From positions 62,001 to 126,000 of the forward strand of contig NZ_OY762512.1 in the NCBI RefSeq assembly GCF_963665995.1: a stretch of DNA of 64,000 nt, in the 5' to 3' direction. Made by a program: the position numbers and the translations under genes. This stretch comes from Pleurocapsa sp. FMAR1 (GTDB lineage: Bacteria; Cyanobacteriota; Cyanobacteriia; Cyanobacteriales; Xenococcaceae). The notes under the pieces were generated by a model. That model did no database searches and had not been told where the DNA came from. It saw only the letters and a list, made by a program, of their open reading frames with translations. Positions 57,159 to 64,000 of this stretch are shown here, piece after piece. Position 1 is the stretch's first letter; every line of letters starts with the position of its first letter.

Positions 57159-57960
57159 AGCTGTAGAACTTGTACTTACTCTAGTTGATCCTAAACTTGG
57201 TGCAGAACATCCAGGATTGATTAATTGGTTAAGTCAACATTATGGTTCTCCTGTAACTAACTCTCGTTGGAATGAATTGTCTTCAGAAGCTAAAGCAGCA
57301 ATGCGAAAGTGGCTTGGTGCAGTCAGCTATCAAGATTTCCAAAAATTAGCAAACCTTGTTTTAGATCGAGTAAGCTTAGAAAAACACGAACATAGACGAT
57401 TGAAAAGCCGTAGTGGATTTTGGTCAAACTATAGCGATCGCTTTGAACGTATTCAGATTTTATTACCTGAAAGTTCAGTCAATATTTTAGGTAATTATCT
57501 TAACAATCAGGATGTCAGTATTTTACTAAATGATGGCAGCGACCCGACAGAAATATGCGTTTTTGACTTCGGTAATTGGTTTGTAGTTGAGTTTTTTCGT
57601 GGTGATGGTAGTGAAACTTCTATCATTAGAAAAGATAATGAAAATGAACAAACACTTTTTCACACTCAATTATCAGTTAAACGTCTTCGTTGCTTAGAAC
57701 GCGATATTCACGATCATGAATTTTGCTGGCAATATTTCTGCGAACAATTACTAAGATCGAAAGGCATTTTTCCTAATGACAATATTCAGGATTTTGAAGG
57801 TTTACCCGATCAACATAGAAAATATAATCGACAAACAGGTTTACCTAAACCTTCATCCGAAAATATGAGGAGGCGCGATCGCAGTTTAGAATATTGGAGA
57901 CAAGACATAGCTGAGTTAGAACGAGAAGCAAAACAATATTGCGACTACAAGCAAACATGA
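57136..57960 (+). CDS. ZorC-like protein, C-terminal half (EH-signature type)
   Basis: 274 residues opening with a TTG at 57136 (LKTIQQIKAVELVLTLVDPK). SGFWSNYSDRFERIQILLP and CVFDFGNWFVVEFFRGDGS, then ERDIHDHEFCWQYFCEQLL, resemble the Glu- and His-containing EH-signature domain named in ZorC. The last ~45 residues (RQTGLPKPSSENM to CDYKQT) lie in the direct repeat shared with 52809. Together the two halves give about 500 residues, near ZorC size. Whether they make one product is unknown. Confidence 0.6.
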   Translation: MKTIQQIKAVELVLTLVDPKLGAEHPGLINWLSQHYGSPVTNSRWNELSSEAKAAMRKWLGAVSYQDFQKLANLVLDRVSLEKHEHRRLKSRSGFWSNYSDRFERIQILLPESSVNILGNYLNNQDVSILLNDGSDPTEICVFDFGNWFVVEFFRGDGSETSIIRKDNENEQTLFHTQLSVKRLRCLERDIHDHEFCWQYFCEQLLRSKGIFPNDNIQDFEGLPDQHRKYNRQTGLPKPSSENMRRRDRSLEYWRQDIAELEREAKQYCDYKQT

Positions 57961-58055
57961 TATTGACTTTCTTGAAGAATCTTAATCAAATTTAGGTATT
58001 TGAATATTAGAACTATAAGCTGATTTATAACCCAGAAGTAGGAAAATTATTTAAG
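57820..58055 (+). repeat. Direct repeat, right copy (about 235 bp)
   Basis: AAATATAATCGACAAACAGG to AAAATTATTTAAG, partner of 52809-53043. The first part codes for the last residues of the ZorC-like ORF; the rest is non-coding (GAAGAATCTTAATCAAATTT, TATAACCCAGAAGTAGG). It ends about 35 bases before the CocE-type hydrolase gene. Confidence 0.85.
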
Positions 58056-58091
58056 CAGCTTGGCAAATAGTAGTTTTCTCTTGCTTAAATA

Positions 58092-59819
58092 ATGGTCAAA
58101 ATAATTAAACAAACAGCATCAATGCAAACTAGGGACGGAGTAAGATTAGATGCAGATATCTATCGTCCCGATACTGATGAAGAATTACCGATACTGTTAA
58201 TGCGTCAGCCCTATGGCAGGGAAATTGCCTCTACAGTAGTTTATGCTCATCCTCGTTGGTATGCAGCCCAAGGCTATATTGTGGTAATTCAAGATGTACG
58301 AGGTAGAGGAACATCGGGCGGTGAGTTCGATCTGTTTACCCATGAAGTTGCTGATGGCTTAGATACAATTAACTGGGTATCGCAGTTACCGAACAGTACA
58401 GGTAAAGTAGGGATGTACGGTTTTTCCTATCAGGGGATGACGCAGCTATATACTGCGGTGCATCAGCCAGAGTGTTTAAAGGCGATCGCACCTGCTATGG
58501 TAGCTTACGATCTTTATGCCGACTGGGCTTACGAAAACGGAGCATTTTGTTTGTATGCTAATTTAGCCTGGGCAATTCAGCTAGCGGGGGAAACTGCAAG
58601 GCTCAAAGGAGATGAAGCAGCATATTTAGAATTACGCGCTGCTTCGGGTAACTTGCCGTTAAATGGCTCGATTCCCGCCAATCCTGAACTGATGGAGAGG
58701 CTAGCCCCCGATTCTTTTTATCACCAGTGGTTAAACAACCCCGATCCCACGGCGGAGTATTGGCAAAGGCGATGCCTTCGGCTAGCTTCGCAATCGCCTA
58801 AATACCTTCTAGCCAACGTCAACATTCCGATGCTGCACGTTGGCGGTTGGTTCGATCCCTACCTACGGGGTACATTAAATCTGTATCGAGCCATGACAGC
58901 CAAAAGTAAACAACCACAGCATCTTTTAGTAGGGCCTTGGGCGCATCTTCCCTGGGGAAGAAAACTTGGGGCGGTAGATTACGGCATCGAAGCTCAAAAT
59001 CCCCTTGATGAAATTCAAATACGCTGGTTTGATCATTGGCTCAAAGGCAAAGACACAGGACTATTAGAAGAGTCACCGATTTCCCTATTTGAAATGGGTA
59101 GTAATCAATGGCGCGAATTCGATTATTTTGCTGATAACTTGAAAATTTATTACTTAGCTAGCGATGGTTTAGCAAGTATGCGAGAAGACAGCGGAATGCT
59201 CTGGGAATACGAAGAAGCGATCGCAGAATCTATTTCTCCCAGTGGATTATTAGAAACTAACTTAACTGAACAAGTGACAGAATTTGCTAATAATACCGAT
59301 GTTTTAGTTCACGATCCTTGGCGACCAGTACCTGCATTAGGAGGACACGCTAGTTATCCTGGTGGCTCTTTTGAGCGTTCTGGTTTGGACTGTCGTTCAG
59401 ATATTCTTACCTATACTTCTGCACCTTTAGACGCAGATTTACATATTGCTGGAGCAATAACTGTAGAAGTTTACTGTACCGTAGAATATGCTAGTTTCGA
59501 TCTTTGTGCAGTACTGTCAACAGTTGATGCTGATGGTAGAGTATTTAATTTTACCCAAGGTTATCTTCGAGTAGCTTCTCCTGCTCAAGATACGAACATA
59601 GTTTCTATTCCTCTTCAGGCTACCTGTATGTGCATTAACCAAACTCAGAGCTTACGTTTAAGCCTTAGTGCTGCCTGTTTTCCTGCCTATCCTGTTAATC
59701 CTGGTACGGGTAAGCTGCCTCATGAATCTCGTTTGATAGATATGCAGATAATTACTTTGTCAATTCATTCTGGTGTTGATTATCCATCCCAAATTAAGTT
59801 ATCGGTTGCTAATCTTTAA
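58092..59819 (+). CDS. CocE/NonD-family alpha/beta hydrolase
   Basis: A 575-residue member of the X-Pro dipeptidyl-peptidase (S15)/CocE group. The alpha/beta-hydrolase domain has MRQPYGRE, VVIQDVRGRGTSGGEF and the nucleophile Ser112 in YGFSYQGMTQLY. HVGGWFDPYLRGTLNLY supplies the acid and LVGPWAHLPWG the His. The C-terminal jelly-roll domain (about 350-575) has PALGGHASYPGG and SACFPAYPVNPGTG. Substrate unknown: an ester, amide or peptide. No signal peptide. Complete. Confidence 0.9.
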   Translation: MVKIIKQTASMQTRDGVRLDADIYRPDTDEELPILLMRQPYGREIASTVVYAHPRWYAAQGYIVVIQDVRGRGTSGGEFDLFTHEVADGLDTINWVSQLPNSTGKVGMYGFSYQGMTQLYTAVHQPECLKAIAPAMVAYDLYADWAYENGAFCLYANLAWAIQLAGETARLKGDEAAYLELRAASGNLPLNGSIPANPELMERLAPDSFYHQWLNNPDPTAEYWQRRCLRLASQSPKYLLANVNIPMLHVGGWFDPYLRGTLNLYRAMTAKSKQPQHLLVGPWAHLPWGRKLGAVDYGIEAQNPLDEIQIRWFDHWLKGKDTGLLEESPISLFEMGSNQWREFDYFADNLKIYYLASDGLASMREDSGMLWEYEEAIAESISPSGLLETNLTEQVTEFANNTDVLVHDPWRPVPALGGHASYPGGSFERSGLDCRSDILTYTSAPLDADLHIAGAITVEVYCTVEYASFDLCAVLSTVDADGRVFNFTQGYLRVASPAQDTNIVSIPLQATCMCINQTQSLRLSLSAACFPAYPVNPGTGKLPHESRLIDMQIITLSIHSGVDYPSQIKLSVANL

Positions 59820-59866
59820 AGTCAAATTAGCCCCCGAATCTCATCTACAGTACGGTTGCCTAGCTA

Positions 59867-60604
59867 TCAACTATTAGGAAACTCTTGAATTGTGGTGCGA
59901 GCAGCCATAGTCATTTTTCCTTGACCTATATCAAGTCGATCGATGTGTAAAGTCATTTTACCAAGTTCAAAATTTCGTAGATCTAATAATTCTTCAGTGC
60001 TACGCAACAAAGCGTCTGTTAGTTGAGGATCTGTGTTCTCACCATCAGGATACTCTACGTCTTCGATAACAATTTTATTACCCTGTTCATTTATAGTTGG
60101 TTTGGCTAAAAGAGCAATCTGCTTTGTTTGTTGCGACTCGACTATTTCAAGTTCTGCCTTGAGGCTAATTTTTCCCTCTCCTGGTAAAGCAAACTTCACA
60201 TTACTTGCGTTGACGGTAACTGTTTCACCGTCCAAATTCACTTTTTGATTTTTGAGCTTATCCTTGATATATTCAGAATTGAAGGCTTGCTGTAAATCAG
60301 ATTCTAATAAAACTATTTTAGTTTCAGCATTAGTAGAAGTCTCTAACTTAATCTTGCCAAGGGCAGCTTTAAGAGGATCGATATTTATACTATCGGTCTG
60401 TAAAATTACTCTCTCTGCTCTTAGCTCTTTTTTCATCACCATACCTTTGCCGTCGACGATCACAGATTCTAGCTTTCCTTGAGCCAATTCTAGGGGATCT
60501 GCTCTTATATCTACATCCAAATTGTCTACTTTGTCTAGCTGACTTTCTAATCCAATTTCTACTGCCTTACTAAGTGCTTGTTCGCCAATATCTGGTGTAC
60601 TCAC
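59867..60604 (-). CDS. DUF2993 (LmeA-like) protein
   Basis: A 245-residue protein of the same family as the gene at 50039: VDNLDVDIRADPLELAQGKLESV, LRAERVILQTDSINIDPLKAALGKIKL, LLRSTEELLDLRNFEL. It has no signal peptide or anchor, unlike the other copy, so it may be cytoplasmic or peripheral. It is transcribed towards the CocE gene; the stops are about 45 bases apart. Confidence 0.75.
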   Translation of the reverse strand: MSTPDIGEQALSKAVEIGLESQLDKVDNLDVDIRADPLELAQGKLESVIVDGKGMVMKKELRAERVILQTDSINIDPLKAALGKIKLETSTNAETKIVLLESDLQQAFNSEYIKDKLKNQKVNLDGETVTVNASNVKFALPGEGKISLKAELEIVESQQTKQIALLAKPTINEQGNKIVIEDVEYPDGENTDPQLTDALLRSTEELLDLRNFELGKMTLHIDRLDIGQGKMTMAARTTIQEFPNS

Positions 60605-60798
60605 TAACTTTTTTTCCTTTAAATACTATGATTATCTATATTATTTAAGGTCAAATATATAAATTAAATATCCTCCCAAAGTGATAACTTTTATTAGTTA
60701 GTAGATTTATTTTAATGACGCAAAAAACTAAAGACTACTAGCAATTAGCTAATAGCCTTAAAATTAAAAAATGATCTAGTAATTAAACGATCGTCAAT

Positions 60799-61281
60799 CT
60801 AGATTCCTGCACCAGATTTTGGTTCTGCACCAGCATTAACCACTGCATCTCTTAAGAAAGTAATTTGCTGTTCAAATTCCATTTGTTCTGTTTGAGATAG
60901 CAATTCTGTTACACTACCAGCAGGTTTGTAATCGTCGGGTACAGGAATAATAGTTCCAGCCTCCATTCCTTGAGCCAAACGATACCAAAAATATAGCTTC
61001 GTATTTTCGCTTAAAGAGCCGTATTCACGAGAAATCAGGCTGTCTTGTCCTTCAATAATCTGGCGCTGTACTTCCAACTGTTCTTCTTGAGATAATTCTT
61101 TTACTTGATTGAACAATCCTCCAGCAATCTCGTCTGCTGCTGCTCCTGGTGCTGCGGGAGTTACAGATTCTCCCATTTTAGTATAGACATACCAAAGCAA
61201 AGCTAATTTTTCGTCTGTGGATAAGCCATTGTAGCTGTTTAATGCTTGGGTGACGTTTTGATCTGAAGCTGCTGTAGCCAT
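60799..61281 (-). CDS. Helical carotenoid protein (OCP N-terminal domain homologue)
   Basis: A 160-residue all-helical protein matching the carotenoid-binding N-terminal domain of the Orange Carotenoid Protein: LSTDEKLALLWYVYTKMGES, a Gly/Ala/Pro loop, KELSQEEQLEVQRQIIEGQD, TKLYFWYRLAQGME and EQMEFEQQITFLRDAVVNAG. It ends without the NTF2-like domain, so it is a stand-alone HCP, probably a phycobilisome or singlet-oxygen quencher, or a carotenoid carrier. The C-terminal domain homologue lies upstream in the same direction. Confidence 0.9.
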   Translation of the reverse strand: MATAASDQNVTQALNSYNGLSTDEKLALLWYVYTKMGESVTPAAPGAAADEIAGGLFNQVKELSQEEQLEVQRQIIEGQDSLISREYGSLSENTKLYFWYRLAQGMEAGTIIPVPDDYKPAGSVTELLSQTEQMEFEQQITFLRDAVVNAGAEPKSGAGI

Positions 61282-61523
61282 ATTATTTACTTGTCTCCAA
61301 TATTATATTTTTAAAGCTTTGATTATTTATAAGAGTACAAAGCTGTTAATAACCACGCTATACATTTTTATGTTTAAAAGTAACCGTATAAAGACAGATA
61401 AACATTTAAAATAAGCTTCAACCACAGATAGATGTGATAATATTCAATGGCTATCAACTTTCTAAAAGTAAGTGAAAAAGATAGTAAATTGAAATTTTAG
61501 ATTCTCGTTAGGCAAGGTTAATG

Positions 61524-61946
61524 TTACTTGTCTTGCTTTTTTGACTGTAAACCTAGTAATTCTTGTGGTGATGCTAGTAATTTGATCTGTACTTGAGTAA
61601 TTTGCTGCTGAGTATTTAAGCTAAAGTGCCAGGCTACATTAACACTAAACAAAGGCGTTTTAACTTTTCCCCTTACCTTTATTTCCTCAAGATCATTTTC
61701 AATTATTTTTTCTCCTTGTTTTGGAAGTAGCTGCATTCCTTTGGCTTCTTTAGTCAAATAAGATGCGATCGCACTTCTACCTATGATAGGCTTTTCAAAG
61801 GGTGCCAATAGTTCTCCTGCTTCGGCAAATAGTTCGGCAGTTAATTCAAACTCTTCTCTATTGATAGTTGCAAAGTAATTAACAATAGCTGATTCTTCTA
61901 TTCCCTCAATAGTTAGAGGTTGCTCTTTTGTATCTGTATAAGTCAT
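61524..61946 (-). CDS. OCP C-terminal domain homologue (CTDH, NTF2-like)
   Basis: A 140-residue NTF2-like protein: VNYFATINREEFELTAELFA, LLAPFEKPIIGRSAIASYL, TKEAKGMQLLPKQGE and SVNVAWHFSLNTQQQITQVQ. This is the fold and sequence pattern of the regulatory domain of OCP, found alone in CTDH proteins that dimerise around a carotenoid and hand it to HCP. It is on the same strand as the HCP gene, about 240 bases upstream of it. Conserved Trp in VAWHF fits a carotenoid-contact residue. Confidence 0.85.
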   Translation of the reverse strand: MTYTDTKEQPLTIEGIEESAIVNYFATINREEFELTAELFAEAGELLAPFEKPIIGRSAIASYLTKEAKGMQLLPKQGEKIIENDLEEIKVRGKVKTPLFSVNVAWHFSLNTQQQITQVQIKLLASPQELLGLQSKKQDK

Positions 61947-62034
61947 GTAGTTGATAAATATAGTTTCTCTAGCTAGAAATTAAGCTAAATACAGATGCGA
62001 TCGCTTCTATCTAAAGATTTATACTGGCGATAAT

Positions 62035-62757
62035 TTACCTTTTGTCTAACAGTTCGCTGACGGTGACGATACGATAATCTCTTTGTCTTAAGTCTTTTAA
62101 GATAGTTTCTAGAGCGAGTGCCGTATTTTGGGCTACTTTCAACGAATTGGCATGAAAGACTAAAATTGCCCCAGGAAAAATCATTTGTCTAGTATACGTT
62201 GCCGTTAACCAAGGATGATTAGCAAAATCGAAAGTATCAAAAGGAATCATCGAAGCCAGCACTAGCCTAAGATCGTAGTTTTCTGCTGCCGTTAAATTGG
62301 CGATCGCCTGGAGCATTTTTTGATTATACAAGCCTCTTCCAGGGCGATACCAGCGAATCTCATTATTCCCCGTAAGCTCTAATAATTTTTCATGAGCCTC
62401 TTTTAACTGTTGTTCAAACTGTTGGGGAGTCAACCACGCATGAGTCTCATCAATAACGCCATGATTGCCTATTTCATGACCATTAGCGACAATTTCGGGT
62501 ATAATTTGCGAATCTGGACACAAATGACTGCTAATGATAAAAAAAGTGGCTCTAGCTGGTTCTAGTTGACTATATTGCCGATTATGCGTTGCGATTGCCT
62601 TTAAAATCAGTTTAGTACCAAAATCTTCTCGATCCTGATAACAGGGCGCATCGTCAATAGTTAAAGCAACTACTTTTTCGGTAGTTTTTTTATAGAAAAT
62701 AGCATCAGGAAACATTTGAGCTACACCATTTGCTAGTTCCTGAGTTAAATTCATCAT
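62035..62757 (-). CDS. Polysaccharide deacetylase (NodB-like)
   Basis: A 240-residue NodB-homology protein. VVALTIDDAPCYQD carries the catalytic Asp pair (motif 1), VANGHEIGNHGVIDETHAWL the zinc His residues (motif 2), and WYRPGRGLYNQ motif 3. FHANSLKVAQNTALALETIL provides the last His. There is no signal peptide, although the first residues LTQELANGVAQMFPDA are unlike the domain. It probably deacetylates an N-acetylglucosamine polymer or a related substrate. Confidence 0.88.
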   Translation of the reverse strand: MMNLTQELANGVAQMFPDAIFYKKTTEKVVALTIDDAPCYQDREDFGTKLILKAIATHNRQYSQLEPARATFFIISSHLCPDSQIIPEIVANGHEIGNHGVIDETHAWLTPQQFEQQLKEAHEKLLELTGNNEIRWYRPGRGLYNQKMLQAIANLTAAENYDLRLVLASMIPFDTFDFANHPWLTATYTRQMIFPGAILVFHANSLKVAQNTALALETILKDLRQRDYRIVTVSELLDKR

Positions 62758-62885
62758 TAGCTTAATAATTCATCTCAATAGGTTTAGGCTGTATTACTCT
62801 AACAATTAACATTTATTGTGGGCAATCAACTTAATCAATTTCCCATGCGAAAAAAAGCTAATTCCTAAAATAAAACTCCATGACT

Positions 62886-64000
62886 TTATTCGCGTCTATA
62901 ACTTTGTCTACTACCCTGACGACAAACCAAATCATAGTCACAATAGCGACAGGCTTTGCGGTCTACGTCAGGGGCGACGGGATAATGTCCCTGTTCTAAA
63001 TGAGTTTTTACCTGTTCGGCAAAAGTAGCTAGTGATTCAGCATCTTTTTGAGGACGGCTAATAGTTTTTTGCTTAGTTACAGAGTAGTATGCTGCGTCAT
63101 CTATAGCTTCACCAGGATATTTTTTGGCGATCGCATCTTGGTATACTGCTAGCTGGATATCAAGATTGGCTTTACCCGTAGCATCTTTTACCCCCGCAGG
63201 AATTACGCCACTAGTTTTGTAATCAATTACCGTTAATCCTGTAGTGGTGCGATCGATTCTGTCTACCCGTCCTTTGATGTTTAAGCCGTACCATTGGGTA
63301 GAAAATTTGGTTTCTCTGGCAATGACTTCCCTTTGGTTGGGAAGAAATTCCGCTGTAGCTAAATTAAGTGCCAATAAGTTTAAATGTTCTTGGCGTTGTG
63401 CCGACCATCCTGGTAGTTGAATTAAGTTTAATTCTGCTTCGGCTTTGGTAAAGGCTTTTGCTAATTGTTCCTGGTTGAATTTAGCTAGATCATCAGCAGT
63501 TTTAATCTGTTCCAAGGATAATTCCAAACAGCGATGATATAGGTTGCCTCGCACAGCAGCACCAAGATCTAATTCGGCTTCGCTTAATTCTTTGAGCTTG
63601 AGCAACCGCGCACTAAACCATTTAAAGGGGCATTGACCTAACTGAGTTAGCTGAGAAGCACTGAAAACATTGCTTTGAGGATCGATTTTAATCCCCAGCA
63701 TCCCCTCGTATTCATTGGGTGTCCCCCCCGTTTCTCGATGTGCCTCTACCTGCCAAGCTTTAATTATTTTGGGCAAAAGCAATGATGCGCCTGTTGGCTG
63801 AGTCAACAGACTTGGTTGACGTAGATATGATTGTCGAGCTAGTTCAACACTAGCAAGAGGCAAGGTGTCCAAAGAAGTAACTTTCAGTCCCAGGCGGGTT
63901 AAATAGGGACTAGGTAAAGTTAAACGGCGAGCGATTAATTCAGGATAAGAAAAGATAATACTGTAGGTGGGAATACCCAGCAGACAATAAAAATAAAAGG
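62886..64000 (-). CDS. PD-(D/E)XK (RecB-type) nuclease, C-terminal part, cut by window edge
   Basis: The frame is open from 64000 to the stop at 62886; the upstream part continues beyond the window (reads GIPTYS, then PELIARRLTLPSPYLTRLGL). Nuclease motifs: LTQLGQCPFKWFSARLL, AAVRGNLYHRCLEL (His motif), VDRIDRTTTGLTVIDYKTSG (Asp-Lys catalytic pair in DYKT), and a C-terminal CRYCDYDLVCR cysteine cluster that resembles the Fe-S-type end of AddB/RecB-family nucleases. Likely a repair or recombination exonuclease. Confidence 0.85.
   Translation of the reverse strand, partial: FYFYCLLGIPTYSIIFSYPELIARRLTLPSPYLTRLGLKVTSLDTLPLASVELARQSYLRQPSLLTQPTGASLLLPKIIKAWQVEAHRETGGTPNEYEGMLGIKIDPQSNVFSASQLTQLGQCPFKWFSARLLKLKELSEAELDLGAAVRGNLYHRCLELSLEQIKTADDLAKFNQEQLAKAFTKAEAELNLIQLPGWSAQRQEHLNLLALNLATAEFLPNQREVIARETKFSTQWYGLNIKGRVDRIDRTTTGLTVIDYKTSGVIPAGVKDATGKANLDIQLAVYQDAIAKKYPGEAIDDAAYYSVTKQKTISRPQKDAESLATFAEQVKTHLEQGHYPVAPDVDRKACRYCDYDLVCRQGSRQSYRRE

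Overview
The window is from a cyanobacterium. Conserved genes include petN, psbZ, ndhH, a CpcS/CpeS-type bilin lyase, a CRR7-like NDH-1 factor and a pair of Orange Carotenoid Protein domain homologues. The HIP1 octamer GCGATCGC is scattered throughout. The many group II introns, IS wrecks and palindromic repeats suggest a repeat-rich genome, but I do not name a species.

Left block (1-25.3 kb): on the minus strand a nitrogen-release operon runs cynD remnant, cynS, ureA, ureB, ureC (cut by the window edge). Next come an ankyrin protein, malQ, psbZ-ribH, gatB, a secreted metallophosphoesterase, a thioredoxin-like protein, petN with a small membrane-protein gene, crr7-like, selO, ppk1, cpcS-like, a DUF1269 protein and a glycogen debranching enzyme. 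Near 23.8-25.3 kb lies a decayed two-component pair: the regulator lacks its phospho-acceptor segment and the kinase carries a stop codon and a frameshift.

Middle accessory block (25.3-45.2 kb): an integrase remnant, an intact-looking group II intron (25797-28004), IS630-, IS701- and IS4-like remnants, a broken glycosyltransferase, and a stack of nested or truncated group II introns (32.1-38.7 kb). The stack ends beside the 3' half of a tRNA-Tyr, which looks like an integration scar. After ndhH there is a frameshifted PQQ-propeller gene and a Ser/Thr kinase gene destroyed by an IS. That IS was itself hit twice by the same 621-bp element, each time at GTCAA. A palindromic motif (CAGATCGTC, spacer, GACGA) recurs only in this block.

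Right block (45.3-64 kb): a lipid/sphingosine-kinase-like gene, a glycosyltransferase, efp-accB, DUF2993 and GerMN proteins. Then comes a defence-type cassette (53.2-58.0 kb) with a small unknown gene, ZorA-like motor, ZorB-like peptidoglycan-anchored stator and a split ZorC-like (EH-signature) protein, but no ZorD helicase or ZorE nuclease. It sits between two ~235-bp direct repeats. The window closes with a CocE-type hydrolase, a second DUF2993 protein, a carotenoid protein pair (CTDH and HCP), a polysaccharide deacetylase and the end of a RecB-like PD-(D/E)XK nuclease gene.

Most interesting: the Zorya-like cassette without a known effector and its flanking repeats; the twice-inserted 621-bp element; the intron-in-intron stack with repeat insertions inside maturase genes; and the tRNA-Tyr scar.
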